From positions 25,851 to 89,850 of the forward strand of contig JACRMR010000023.1 of assembly GCA_016214895.1 (NCBI GenBank): a stretch of DNA of 64,000 bases, written 5' to 3'. The position numbers and the translations under genes are program-made. This document shows positions 37,697-46,388 of this stretch, one piece after another. The notes beneath the pieces are model-generated. The model saw only the letters and a program-made list of their open reading frames with translations, made no database searches and was not told the origin of the DNA. Origin of the DNA: a candidate division KSB1 bacterium (GTDB taxonomy: Bacteria; Electryoneota; RPQS01). The stretch's first letter is position 1, and each line of letters starts with the position of its first letter.

Positions 37697-37745
37697 GGGA
37701 AGAGAAATCGAAAATCGAAAAGTGAAAATTCAAGTCCGAGCCGGT

Positions 37746-37919
37746 CGTAGCGCCGCACGGGCGCGCGCGTTCGTGAATCTGCGGAAGCTGAAGGGGCCGG
37801 CTGCGCCGCCCGCCGCTGCGCGCCGAGCGGGGACTGTGTCCCCGCCGGAATCTCGCTCAGCCGATAGCGGCGCACGGATGTGCGCTCGGTTCTTCGTAGC
37901 GTCGCACGGCCATGCGACT
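37746..37919. repeat. REP-like palindrome cluster
   Basis: Contains copies of a TAGCGCCGCACGG..GCGC element (37747, 37864 and 37893), interleaved with the GGGGACTGTGTCCCC palindrome (37829-37843). Non-coding between the PAS gene and the membrane-protein gene. Confidence 0.55.
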
Positions 37920-37966
37920 CTGCCATCGGACGCTGCGCGCGCGCGTGCGCGGTCACGCGGTCGGGG

Positions 37967-38512
37967 TCATTTCGAATCCGTGGCGTTTGCGCGTCGAAAC
38001 AACAGCGCCGATCCGACAAACAGCATGACGAAGAACCCATTCAGGATGAAGACACCCACGATACCCGGGGTGTCTTCCAATGAGGGCCGCCAGATCATCA
38101 GCGCAATCACGGGGACCAATGCTTGCGCCAGCGCCGTCGCGAACAGAGCGCGTGCCATTCCACGCGGCTGGAAGCGCGCGACAACGGCACCGCTGAATCC
38201 GACGAGCAGCACGCCGCCATACAGCACGTTAGCGGGGTTGTCCTCGCTCCCGATGATCCCCACGGCCAGATTCATCCAGACGAGGATGAAGGCAGTCACG
38301 ACCGCCACGCCGACGCCGGTTCGGTACGCGCTGTTGCCCGTCTTTCTCGCTGCCAGCTCATACAAGAGACCCGTGCCGAGCAGGAGGACGCCCATGACCA
38401 CGAAGTCGAACAAGGTCCAGGCCACTTCATCCGTAGACTGCATCGCCACCAAGGGTATCAGCAGTAAGAACGCTACCGCGAGCAGAATGCCGATCAGTCT
38501 CTTGTTTTGCAT
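37967..38512 (-). CDS. Multi-helix membrane protein
   Basis: A 181-residue protein with about five hydrophobic helices (residues ~5-22, 33-50, 62-82, 93-112 and 120-140, plus one near 150-170). A short charged C-terminus (RRANATDSK) faces the cytoplasm by the positive-inside rule. Occurs as a single gene among repeats. No functional motif recognised. Confidence 0.72.
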   Translation of the reverse strand: MQNKRLIGILLAVAFLLLIPLVAMQSTDEVAWTLFDFVVMGVLLLGTGLLYELAARKTGNSAYRTGVGVAVVTAFILVWMNLAVGIIGSEDNPANVLYGGVLLVGFSGAVVARFQPRGMARALFATALAQALVPVIALMIWRPSLEDTPGIVGVFILNGFFVMLFVGSALLFRRANATDSK

Positions 38513-38717
38513 AATGAAGGGTCAACGGAGACTGTGTCCCCGCCGGAATCTCATCAACGGTTGCGGCGGCTCGTGAGCCGCTCTTCGTAGTGCCGCACTG
38601 CGTGCGCTCGGGATTCCGCTGCAACGCGCTCGCCCGCAAACAGGACTTGGGATCGAACAGCGCTCCCCAGCGGGACGCGGGTGCCGACACATGCCGCTGC
38701 GGGAAGAGAATCGTTGA
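38513..38717. repeat. REP-like palindromes
   Basis: Carries GAGACTGTGTCCCCGCCGGAATCTC (a relative of the 37829 copy, split here as GAGACTGTGTCCCC plus GCCGGAATCTC) and a GTAGTGCCGCACTGCGTGC copy of the other family. No gene. Confidence 0.5.
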
Positions 38718-39254
38718 CTACTCAGCCAACTGGTCTAGTGCTCGCAGTTTTTCAGAGAATTTAGGAACAAAGTGGCGTGCAGTATCAAATAGCTGGAATA
38801 TTTCGTCAGTCGTTTTTTCGAAGACAAATGAACCCAGGTCGCGATGAATCATCTTGTTCCTTTCGCGCCCGATCTCTAAGAAAGCCTTAACCGTGGCCTG
38901 GAGCGCGCCATCTTGTGCAACCGCTGCTTTCATTCCTTCAGCAAAGTCCTTTCCAAACAGACCAAAAAATTGATTTGCATTGCTGGAGTCCCAGTTAAAA
39001 TATGAGTGAAATTGTCGAGTTATCGCCTTGGTTCGGACGAATTCAACTGCACCGGCGTTGCTGCCCGAAACATCAGCGTAGAACTGCAATAATTCACGAC
39101 ATAGTTGTTCCTCCAAATAGCTTGCCGCAATCAGCAAGAGCATCTTTCGCAATCCATCTTCCGCGCTGTTACGAAGCGATGGTTGATTTGCTTCAACCAA
39201 TAGTTGGAGAAGATCGCGGTACTCCGCGTATCGTTCATCCACAATAGTTCTCAT
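38718..39254 (-). CDS. HEPN-domain protein (RiboL-PSP/MAE_28990-like)
   Basis: A 178-residue all-helical protein. Near the C-terminus RERNKMIHRDLG gives the RX4-6H motif of HEPN nucleases (Arg132, His137 with Asn133). Such HEPN proteins are RNases or their decoys in toxin-antitoxin and defence systems. Its ATG overlaps the stop of the DUF262 gene (ATGA), so the two are translationally coupled. Base composition is AT-richer than the surroundings, suggesting transfer. Confidence 0.8.
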   Translation of the reverse strand: MRTIVDERYAEYRDLLQLLVEANQPSLRNSAEDGLRKMLLLIAASYLEEQLCRELLQFYADVSGSNAGAVEFVRTKAITRQFHSYFNWDSSNANQFFGLFGKDFAEGMKAAVAQDGALQATVKAFLEIGRERNKMIHRDLGSFVFEKTTDEIFQLFDTARHFVPKFSEKLRALDQLAE

Positions 39255-40462
39255 GGTTGTACGACCAAATCATCTCTAAGGATTGCCCGCGCACGTCTCA
39301 ATCGAGTATTTACGTTCAGCGTCTGTGTCGTGCCTTGTTGCGACGCCGCAATGAACTCTGGATCAGCATCTAGCCTCCGAATGCGATCCAAGTCCATAGC
39401 CGGTATGACTAGCGTGCGGCCTGTGAACGCGGGATCACATGCTGCTGCAAAAGCTGATTCAAACAAGGCAACATTAAATCGACGAGTCCGTTGGCTAGTG
39501 AACGCATCTTCCGGTAGCTCGCGGGTGCTGTCCAAGAATACACTGAACAGGCGCTCCAAGTAGACATTCTGGTCTGGTGTATTTCTCTTACATTGCTTCG
39601 AGAATTGATTCAGGAATCTCTTCATCGAGGGCGTGTAGTTTTCAGTCGAAGCCAATAATGCGAAGCCCCGAAGAAGTACTTCCACGTCTTTCATATGAAG
39701 ATCCGGCTCTGGCAAGCCAAGGAAGCGACGCCATCCTTCGATACCGTTCAGTCTGTGCAGCATCTCGTAGAATGACGAATGATACAAGCTGATTCGTATC
39801 TCTTGTGGGCTGAGGTTTACACCGCCTGTATTTAATCGATTGAATATCTCATAAATTGATGAGTCGTCGTTGGGCGGTTCGTTTTGCTTTACAATCACAT
39901 TCCTAATCGTTCTCAACTCGAATTGGGTCTTAAACTCTCCGAGTGTGGAGTAGTTTAGTCCACGAAGTCGATTCGGGCGATTTGGCAGCAATTGCGGCAG
40001 TCGAAGATTGAACGTCAAGAAGTACTCATCATTGTGAAGTACATTGTCAGGGATTCTACCCTGCTCATCAAATATGCGCCGAAGTTCTACGCGCTTTTCT
40101 TCTTTTGGGAATCGTTTGGACATAAAGTAGTAGATAGACATGAGCCGTTGCTGACCATCAATTACCAAGAATCGATTCCGCTCCTCCTCGTATAGAAATA
40201 CTTGCGGGACAGGAAGTCCCATTATGAGGGACTCAATTAGTTTAGATGCACGACCAATGTCCCAAACGTAATTTCGTTGAAAGCCGGGAATCTTCACCGC
40301 TCCAGAAGTGAGAAACTGATTAATCGTCAATACATTAAAGTCATTGGGTGTTGCGGTTATGGCATAGTCGTAAATTTGGATCTCATTGTCCTCGGTGTCT
40401 GCATAATCCTCGTACCATGGGCCGACTTGCTGATTATGGATCGGTACGTTGTGGACTGTCAC
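39251..40462 (-). CDS. DUF262 (GmrSD-type ParB-fold) protein
   Basis: A 403-residue protein with the DUF262 motifs IPGFQRNYVWD (~residue 60), FLVIDGQQRL (~100) and FNRLNTGG (~200). In GmrSD, which cuts modified DNA, this domain couples nucleotide hydrolysis to cleavage; the HNH DUF1524 domain of GmrSD is absent here. GTG at 40462 is chosen since AGGA lies upstream and any longer frame would translate the repeat at 40491-40595. With the downstream HEPN gene it forms a two-gene unit found in putative defence loci. AT-rich relative to neighbours. Confidence 0.82.
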   Translation of the reverse strand: MTVHNVPIHNQQVGPWYEDYADTEDNEIQIYDYAITATPNDFNVLTINQFLTSGAVKIPGFQRNYVWDIGRASKLIESLIMGLPVPQVFLYEEERNRFLVIDGQQRLMSIYYFMSKRFPKEEKRVELRRIFDEQGRIPDNVLHNDEYFLTFNLRLPQLLPNRPNRLRGLNYSTLGEFKTQFELRTIRNVIVKQNEPPNDDSSIYEIFNRLNTGGVNLSPQEIRISLYHSSFYEMLHRLNGIEGWRRFLGLPEPDLHMKDVEVLLRGFALLASTENYTPSMKRFLNQFSKQCKRNTPDQNVYLERLFSVFLDSTRELPEDAFTSQRTRRFNVALFESAFAAACDPAFTGRTLVIPAMDLDRIRRLDADPEFIAASQQGTTQTLNVNTRLRRARAILRDDLVVQP

Positions 40463-40490
40463 GAGTGAATTCCTTTCATTCTTCCACGCG

Positions 40491-40595
40491 GCGGCGTGTC
40501 CGTCACATGCCCCGTTCGGGTGAAAATGTTTGACGATTGTAATGATTGAAATACGATAAAGCCAACCCGAGCGCATGTCCATGCGGCGCTACGGG
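40491..40595. repeat. About 100-bp interspersed repeat, copy 1
   Basis: Begins CGTGTCCGTCACATGCCCCG, includes GGTGAAAATGTTTG and ends in a GAGCGCATGTCCATGCGGC palindrome. Copies 2 (partial) and 3 are at 40654 and 41284. Confidence 0.7.
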
Positions 40596-40653
40596 ACAAT
40601 CCCCCCGTGCCTCCCCCGATCGCGCACGGCTGTGCGGCGCTACGGGTTCGTCT

Positions 40654-40721
40654 CGCGGCGGCATGTTCCCCACATGCCCCGCTCAGGTGATGATGTTTGA
40701 CGACTACGATACTTGAAAATC
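40654..40721. repeat. Interspersed repeat, copy 2 (partial)
   Basis: Matches the first half of copy 1: CATGTTCCCCACATGCCCCG then GGTGATGATGTTTGACG. The palindromic end is missing. A stand-alone CGCACGGCTGTGCGGCGC element lies just before it (40621-40645). Confidence 0.6.
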
Positions 40722-40824
40722 AGCGTGGAATTCACGGGTACGGGGCGCACATCGCGCTTGTGTTCGAGCGTCAAAATGACACACGAAGAATCCTCACCTT
40801 GCCCCATCCCGCGACCCGTTGCGA

Positions 40825-41214
40825 TCACGACTCTCTGCGCTCGACGATTTTCCAGTATGAGTTCTTGCGAATAACCTTCCCCTTCTGGAACTCCCACAGG
40901 TCACAGCCCCGGACTTCAATGAAGACGCCTGACACCATCGTTCCAGTTAGGGTCCATTCGGAAACTCCCCGGTCCCCGGCGACCCAATGCACATCGTCTC
41001 CGTAATGAACGTCAGGAATCCCCTTGAAGCGACCGGCTAAGGCTTCGCGTACGGCAGGTTTGCCGACGAACCGCAGTCCCCACGGTTCAGGACCTCGCGG
41101 AAAATCGAATGAGCAGTCGTCTGCAAAAAACTCCATGATGGCATCGAGGTCATGGCGGTTGAATGCTTCGAGGATCTGCCTGAGTGTCTCGACGCTGACG
41201 GTGAGTTCGCTCAT
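40825..41214 (-). CDS. SnoaL/NTF2-like protein
   Basis: A 129-residue single-domain protein with the cone-shaped NTF2 fold pattern: ILEAFNRHDLDAIMEFFADDCSFD, GKPAVREALAGRF and CDLWEFQKGKVIRKNSYW. This family covers small ketosteroid-isomerase-like enzymes and many uncharacterised proteins; the active residues cannot be assigned. ATG at 41214. Lies between two copies of the ~100-bp repeat, so possibly mobile with them. Confidence 0.82.
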   Translation of the reverse strand: MSELTVSVETLRQILEAFNRHDLDAIMEFFADDCSFDFPRGPEPWGLRFVGKPAVREALAGRFKGIPDVHYGDDVHWVAGDRGVSEWTLTGTMVSGVFIEVRGCDLWEFQKGKVIRKNSYWKIVERRES

Positions 41215-41728
41215 GGATTATTCGTGCCTACCCGGCGGTTATCTTCATTCTTGCTGTGCTGCGTCTTTCAATCAGTGTTCTTCGCGGTGCGTGTCCGTCA
41301 TAGGCCCCGCTCACGTGAAAATGTTTGGCGGCCGCAAGCAGTTGAAATGCGATCAAGCCACCCCGAGCGCATGTCCATGCGGTGCTACGGGAGGCTGCCT
41401 CCTCACAATATCTCATCTTTCACCGAAATGTCAACTGTGAGCCGTTCTATCCAGTCATGGGCTCCAACCTCCTGTTTTCCTTGCAGGAACTTTTTGAACG
41501 TCAGTGAGTACAATGCATGATAAAAGGGCCAAGATATTACTCTTGACCCAGTAAAAGACCTATAAATAAGCCAGAAGCCATGCCTCTCAGACTCGGAATA
41601 CGCCCATTCGCGACAATTCAACTTGCGCACAAAGTTTCGACTTTCCGAGGAGTTACCCGGTTCGTTCGGTCAAAAAATGATTCGCGTGGTTGCGTTATCC
41701 TTCACGGGTATTCCCAACCGTTCGGCCG
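41215..41728. other. 514-nt intergenic region with repeat
   Basis: Holds repeat copy 3. A minus-strand frame of 75 codons (41403-41630) is open and AT-rich but starts from TTG, has no ribosome site and no family match that I recognise, so it is not called. Confidence 0.45.
41284..41391. repeat. About 100-bp interspersed repeat, copy 3
   Basis: Full-length relative of copy 1: CGTGTCCGTCATAGGCCCCG, GTGAAAATGTTTGGCG, then GAGCGCATGTCCATGCGG and CTACGGGA. About 800 nt from copy 1. Confidence 0.7.
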
Positions 41729-43537
41729 TCACGCCAGCGCCAGACTGTAGCGCGGCGACTCCGCATAACTCGCGGGATACTCAAGTTGGGCAACGAAGCG
41801 GTCGCCGGATTTTTTCAAGTGCGGGAAGATCAATCCGCGACCCAGCGGAAGCTGCGCGGTGCGGGCCTCCACTTCGGGCCGCAACGGATCAGTAAAGCAC
41901 CACGCTTCGCGGAACTTCGCCGCACCGGCCTTGTCACCCGCCGCTTTGATATTTGCGATTTCGCCGAGCATCTCTTCGATCTGGCCGTCGAGCTTGTGCA
42001 GATCGAGATCGAACTTGCGCTTGCCGTCTTCCTGCAGCTCTACAATGCTCCCGCCCTTCAGGAAGTAGTGCCACATCATGTTGCGGGCCTTGTTGTGCGC
42101 CTGCGCCGGCTCGAATTTCAGACCCTGAATCAAGGGCAGCATCATTGCATAATGCCCCGCCACGGCCAGCTTCGACGTGAGTACGCCCTGCCTCGCGCAT
42201 ACATTCAGTGCCCACATCCCAAACAGCTCCGCCCGCGCTTCTTCCAGAGCCGAATACTCATTCTCAAGGTACTCCCGCGCCTGCTTGGCGGTGCCGAGCC
42301 TGGGATCGAGTGCGCCGCTGGTGTGGCCGAGTTCGTGCAGCGCGTTATGAATCTGTTGCGCGTCAAAGAACAGTTCGCCATACTCGGCGACGGCTTGCTT
42401 CGCGATGAACTCGTCGGCGATCTTGCTGCCGGAAATCCGGTGAATCGCCTTGCTCGTATTCAGATAGACGAGGTTCACGCTGCCCAATTTCGAGGTGACC
42501 CAGTCATCATTCGGCAGTGACTGCGCCAGCACCGTGGCCGGACTGTTGACATAACCGCCGCTCCAGTTGAAGACATCGACAAACCGCAGATGCGGCAGCG
42601 TTTCGCGCACGACCTCTTGCTTGCGATGCGTCCACGGCGCGTTGGCTTCGAGGTAGGGCATCTGATCCACGAGCGAATTCAGCAGGCTTTGTGAGTGTGC
42701 ATTTTCGAGGTAGACATTGCCCGCCGCCTCGCCGCGCGCATTCTTCCAATTATCGAGATAGACTTCGAGCGCACTGGAGATGATGATATCGAGCCGGCTG
42801 CCGTGAGAGATCCAGAGATAATCGGCGACACGGCGGGTTTCTTTGGTGCCGTGGCGGAGTTCGCAGAGTTTGGCATCGAGATAGATGCGGAACTTGGGAT
42901 GCTCGGTGGCGTCGCGGGCCTTTTCGACCGCGGCGGCGACGAGATCGAGCTGCTTGCGGTACTTCTCTTCGTTCAGCACGGCGCGGACCTTGCCGTTTTC
43001 GCGCGCGATGGAGCTGTTCACAATGTTGGCGTCCTCGCCGAGCGCAGTCCACTCCGCTTCGGTCAAGTCCTGGGGGTAGAAACTGGCCTTGTCGGGCAGT
43101 GCGAGATCAGCATAGAAGAACGGCGCCACCGCATTGACATCGTCAGTCAACTTCGCGTCGCCCGATTTCTTCGCCAGCGCGTGTAGTTCGGCTTCGGGAA
43201 TTCCCAGCAGATGATTCTTGCGCGGAATCATACTGAACGGGCTGTTTTGCACCTGATAGATCGTGGCGTAGTCGTCGATGATCGCCCGCTGCTCCGGGCT
43301 CGCCTGCCGGCGAACTTCGGCGAGCACGCGCATGACACGCGGCGTCTTGGCTTCAAACTGATCGCGGAAGATCGGGTTGATCAGATCGACGGCCTCGCTC
43401 AGATATCCGAGCGTCTGAAGCTCGGAATCGGTCAGGCCGCTGAGGTCGAATTCCACGCGCGTGAAGGCCGCCCGGCGCGGCGGTTCACCGCTCTGGTGAT
43501 AGGGGACATAACTGACGGATTCGGATGGGTTACTCAT
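41729..43537 (-). CDS. Dipeptidyl peptidase III-like metallopeptidase (M49)
   Basis: A 602-residue cytoplasmic zinc peptidase. HELGH (401-405) and EEARAE (432-437) are the zinc-binding pair of family M49, which removes dipeptides from N-termini. Human and yeast enzymes carry a hexapeptide HELLGH; here one residue is missing, as in the HEISH pentapeptide reported for Caldithrix abyssi DPP III. No signal peptide. It overlaps the RlmI-like gene by 8 nt, so the two are coupled. Confidence 0.88.
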   Translation of the reverse strand: MSNPSESVSYVPYHQSGEPPRRAAFTRVEFDLSGLTDSELQTLGYLSEAVDLINPIFRDQFEAKTPRVMRVLAEVRRQASPEQRAIIDDYATIYQVQNSPFSMIPRKNHLLGIPEAELHALAKKSGDAKLTDDVNAVAPFFYADLALPDKASFYPQDLTEAEWTALGEDANIVNSSIARENGKVRAVLNEEKYRKQLDLVAAAVEKARDATEHPKFRIYLDAKLCELRHGTKETRRVADYLWISHGSRLDIIISSALEVYLDNWKNARGEAAGNVYLENAHSQSLLNSLVDQMPYLEANAPWTHRKQEVVRETLPHLRFVDVFNWSGGYVNSPATVLAQSLPNDDWVTSKLGSVNLVYLNTSKAIHRISGSKIADEFIAKQAVAEYGELFFDAQQIHNALHELGHTSGALDPRLGTAKQAREYLENEYSALEEARAELFGMWALNVCARQGVLTSKLAVAGHYAMMLPLIQGLKFEPAQAHNKARNMMWHYFLKGGSIVELQEDGKRKFDLDLHKLDGQIEEMLGEIANIKAAGDKAGAAKFREAWCFTDPLRPEVEARTAQLPLGRGLIFPHLKKSGDRFVAQLEYPASYAESPRYSLALA

Positions 43538-44735
43538 GGTTCCCTCGGGGGTATGGTGGTTCGCCGACGATTCCGACGGCGAATTTCAGGTATTCAGTTT
43601 CCGGCATGGTGGCGAGAATCGGATGATCCGGCGCCTGCCCTCCAAACGCAATGAAGCGCAACGGCCGCCGTGCTTTGTAGGCCGCGTCTTCGACCGCACC
43701 GCGCCAGTTGACGGCTGTCACAAGTCCTGAGCAGCTCGACGTGGCGAGCAGACCATTCGGCTTGACCCGCGCCATCGCGCGCACATTCAAATCACGATAG
43801 GCACGCACCGCCGCTCCCGCAGTGGCGCGACTCTTGGCCAATGCGGGCGGATCGACGGCGACCACATCGAAACGCTCCCGGCTCTCCTTGAGCCATTCGA
43901 AGATGTCGGCGCGCAGAAAGGCCGCCCGGTCGGACCAGCCATTCCGCTCGACCACCTGACGACAGAGCTCCAGCGCGTGCTCGGACGAGTCCACAAAGGT
44001 GCAGAGTCTGGCTCCGGCGCGCAACGCATAAAGCCCGAAACCGCCGGTGTAACAGAACAGGTCCAGCACCGTATCGACATCATGGCACCACGTTGCCAAG
44101 TGCTGCCGATTGGAGCGTTGGTCGTGGAAGAAGCCGGTCTTCTGACCGTGCAACGGATCGGCAAGGAGGTGAATGCCATCCTGTTCGAACCAAACGGGCT
44201 CGTCGAGCATTCCCCGGATGACATGTCGTACTCGCGGAAGCTGTTCGAGATCGCGTGCCCGCGAATCGTTGCAGGCGACGATCGCCCGCGGCGACAAATC
44301 GCGCTGAATCGCGTCGATGATCCACGGCGTCATGCGTTCCATTCCCGCCGTCAGGGCCGAGAAAGCGACGACATCGCCGAAGCGGTCCACGATCAGACCG
44401 GGCATACCGTCCGCCTCGGAATAGACCAATCTGCAGGACCCACCGGACCCAAGCAGCGAATCCCGCAATTGAACCGCAGCCCGGAGGTGATCGTGGATCC
44501 ACCCTTCATCGATGTCGCAGTCCACGCGTGAAAAAACGCGCGCCGCGATCAGGCTGTGCGGGTTCACGGTACAGATCGCGGCAAACGTCCCGTCCGAGTA
44601 GCGGAGTCGCACGAGCGCACCCGGCTCGCAGGATTGGAAGCCGTCACTCAGCTCATTGGAGAACACCCAAAGGTGCCCGGCGCTCAGGCGTTGCCCTGCC
44701 CCTCGGCGCAGACGAATCTCCGGCAGCTTAGCCAC
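43530..44735 (-). CDS. Class I rRNA methyltransferase, RlmI-like
   Basis: A 401-residue protein with an N-terminal PUA-like domain (RLRRGAGQRLSAGHLWVFSNE) and a C-terminal Rossmann methyltransferase: VLDLFCYTGGFGLYA (SAM loop) and VAVDPPALAKS (catalytic motif), with SSCSG near residue 345. This is the RlmI/RlmK (COG1092) architecture of 23S rRNA cytosine-C5 methyltransferases. Starts GTG at 44735. The divergent P-loop gene begins 104 nt away. Confidence 0.88.
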   Translation of the reverse strand: MAKLPEIRLRRGAGQRLSAGHLWVFSNELSDGFQSCEPGALVRLRYSDGTFAAICTVNPHSLIAARVFSRVDCDIDEGWIHDHLRAAVQLRDSLLGSGGSCRLVYSEADGMPGLIVDRFGDVVAFSALTAGMERMTPWIIDAIQRDLSPRAIVACNDSRARDLEQLPRVRHVIRGMLDEPVWFEQDGIHLLADPLHGQKTGFFHDQRSNRQHLATWCHDVDTVLDLFCYTGGFGLYALRAGARLCTFVDSSEHALELCRQVVERNGWSDRAAFLRADIFEWLKESRERFDVVAVDPPALAKSRATAGAAVRAYRDLNVRAMARVKPNGLLATSSCSGLVTAVNWRGAVEDAAYKARRPLRFIAFGGQAPDHPILATMPETEYLKFAVGIVGEPPYPRGNHE

Positions 44736-44776
44736 CTGTACTACCCGGATCGTTGGTTACACGCATGTTCAATCGC

Positions 44777-44804
44777 TTGATTTTCCGGTCAAAGCTGTTA
44801 TATT
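44777..44804 (+). promoter_or_regulatory. Sigma70-type promoter
   Basis: TTGATT, 16-nt spacer, TATATT, 35 nt before the ATG at 44840. Confidence 0.6.
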
Positions 44805-44839
44805 CGGCATGTGCGATCGTGAAAATAACCGCATCCCCC

Positions 44840-45556
44840 ATGTCAGACATTTTTCACACGATTATTTTGACGGCCCGGCCTGCCGCCGGCAAGAGCGAAG
44901 TTATCGATTTTTTGAAGAAGTTGCCCGCGACCGAGCGTCGTTCGCGGTTTCACTGCGGTGAAATCGTGGAAATCGACGATTTCCCCTACATCTGGGAGAA
45001 GTTTGAGGAAGACCGGATTCTGGAGGGTGCCGGTCGGGAGCGGCTTTGGACGGACAAGAAGCTCTATTTCAAGGAGGAGTGGGCCTGGGACTTCTTCCTG
45101 CTCAAGATGAACGTGGCATTCCAGAAGCACATGGCGGAAGGTGCGACCGGCAAGACCGTGTTGTTCGAATTTGCGCGCGGCGGGCCGAATGGCATCACGC
45201 ATGCGCTGGACGTGATTTCACCGGAAGTACTCGCGCGGGCGGGTATCCTCTACATCAAGGTGTCCTATGAGGAGTCGGTGCGGAAGAATCGTCGGCGCTT
45301 CAAACCGGAGCTGGCGCATTCGATTCTCTATCACAGCTTGCCTGACGACAAGATGGAACGATATTACAGAGAGACTGATTGGCCGCGCATCGCGCCGGAC
45401 CTGAGCGGAGCGATGGTCAGCCAGGGCGTCACCGTACCGTATTCCGTGCTGGTCAATGAACCGGAAGTCACGGACAGTGTGCAGAAGCTGGCGCCCGCGC
45501 TTGAAGCCGCACTGAACAAACTCTGGGCGACTTGCGGAGACCGGAAATGGCAATGA
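44840..45556 (+). CDS. P-loop NTPase of unknown function
   Basis: A 238-residue protein with one clear motif: ARPAAGKS (residues 12-19), a Walker A in a kinase-like N-terminus. FDDF-type acidic segments and an Arg-rich stretch (RKNRRRF) follow, so a small-molecule or nucleoside kinase is possible. No close family recognised. ATG at 44840 directly follows a good promoter. Overlaps the next methyltransferase by 10 nt and heads a three-gene plus-strand unit. Confidence 0.78.
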   Translation: MSDIFHTIILTARPAAGKSEVIDFLKKLPATERRSRFHCGEIVEIDDFPYIWEKFEEDRILEGAGRERLWTDKKLYFKEEWAWDFFLLKMNVAFQKHMAEGATGKTVLFEFARGGPNGITHALDVISPEVLARAGILYIKVSYEESVRKNRRRFKPELAHSILYHSLPDDKMERYYRETDWPRIAPDLSGAMVSQGVTVPYSVLVNEPEVTDSVQKLAPALEAALNKLWATCGDRKWQ

Positions 45557-46362
45557 AGACACCGAAGCAATTTCGCCGTGTCGAGCAATCGTGGGATGAA
45601 TTCTGGGCGGAATTCTGGCGGATTCGACTGATCGACGGTGACGAGACGGTCGCCTGGAAGAATGAGCAGGTGGTTGAGTTCTGCTGGCAGGTGTTGAAGC
45701 TCAAGTCCGGCATGAGCGTGCTGGATCTGGGTTGCGGCGGGGGCTATCAGGCGGTCTTGCTGGCGCAGCGCGGCGTGAAGGTTCACGGCATTGATGTCTC
45801 GGCGAAGCTCGCGGCGCACGGGACGAAGTTAGCGAAGCAGATGAAGGTCCCGGCGACGTTTGCCGCGGGCGACATGCGCAAGCTATCGTATCACGAGCAG
45901 TTCGACCGGGTCGTCGTGCTCGGCATGAGCTTCGGCTTTGGCAGCGAGGAGGAGAATGTCCACACCGCCGAACGCATCTTTCGGGCCGTGAAACCGGGCG
46001 GCATGGTCCTGCTCACGGGCATGCATCCGTACTCCGCGTCAACGCACGCGGGTCCCGATTGGATGGAAACGAACGAGGGCCTGCTGATTCATCGCGGCGA
46101 ATTCGATCCGCTGACGTCGCGACTGGGCGGGATGTGGGAACTCGTCCGACCCGACGGGACGATCATCACGGAAGGCGACAATCCGGAGCAGGACGGGATT
46201 CGCTGCTATTCCGCGCCGGAGATCAAGCGGATCGTCACGGAGGCCGGATTCAGGCGGCCGGCGTGTTACGGTTCGTGGATGCTGCCGCCCGCGGATTTGC
46301 AGTGGTTTTCGTCCGAGCTGATCACGGTCGCCGAGAAACCGGCGAAGCGCAGATCATCATAA
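45547..46362 (+). CDS. SAM-dependent methyltransferase
   Basis: A 271-residue class I methyltransferase: SVLDLGCGGGYQ, GIDVSAKL, FDRVVVLGMSFGFG and AVKPGGMVLLTGMH. ATG at 45547 has GGAG 7 nt upstream; a second ATG follows 6 nt later. Overlapping the P-loop gene, so cotranscribed. Substrate unknown. Confidence 0.85.
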   Translation: MAMKTPKQFRRVEQSWDEFWAEFWRIRLIDGDETVAWKNEQVVEFCWQVLKLKSGMSVLDLGCGGGYQAVLLAQRGVKVHGIDVSAKLAAHGTKLAKQMKVPATFAAGDMRKLSYHEQFDRVVVLGMSFGFGSEEENVHTAERIFRAVKPGGMVLLTGMHPYSASTHAGPDWMETNEGLLIHRGEFDPLTSRLGGMWELVRPDGTIITEGDNPEQDGIRCYSAPEIKRIVTEAGFRRPACYGSWMLPPADLQWFSSELITVAEKPAKRRSS

Positions 46363-46388
46363 CCCCGGGGCTGAACTCAGCAACTGCG

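Noticed and set aside
41403..41630. 75-codon minus-strand frame
   Set aside because: AT-rich and open but no start signal and no recognisable features; may be a decayed gene.
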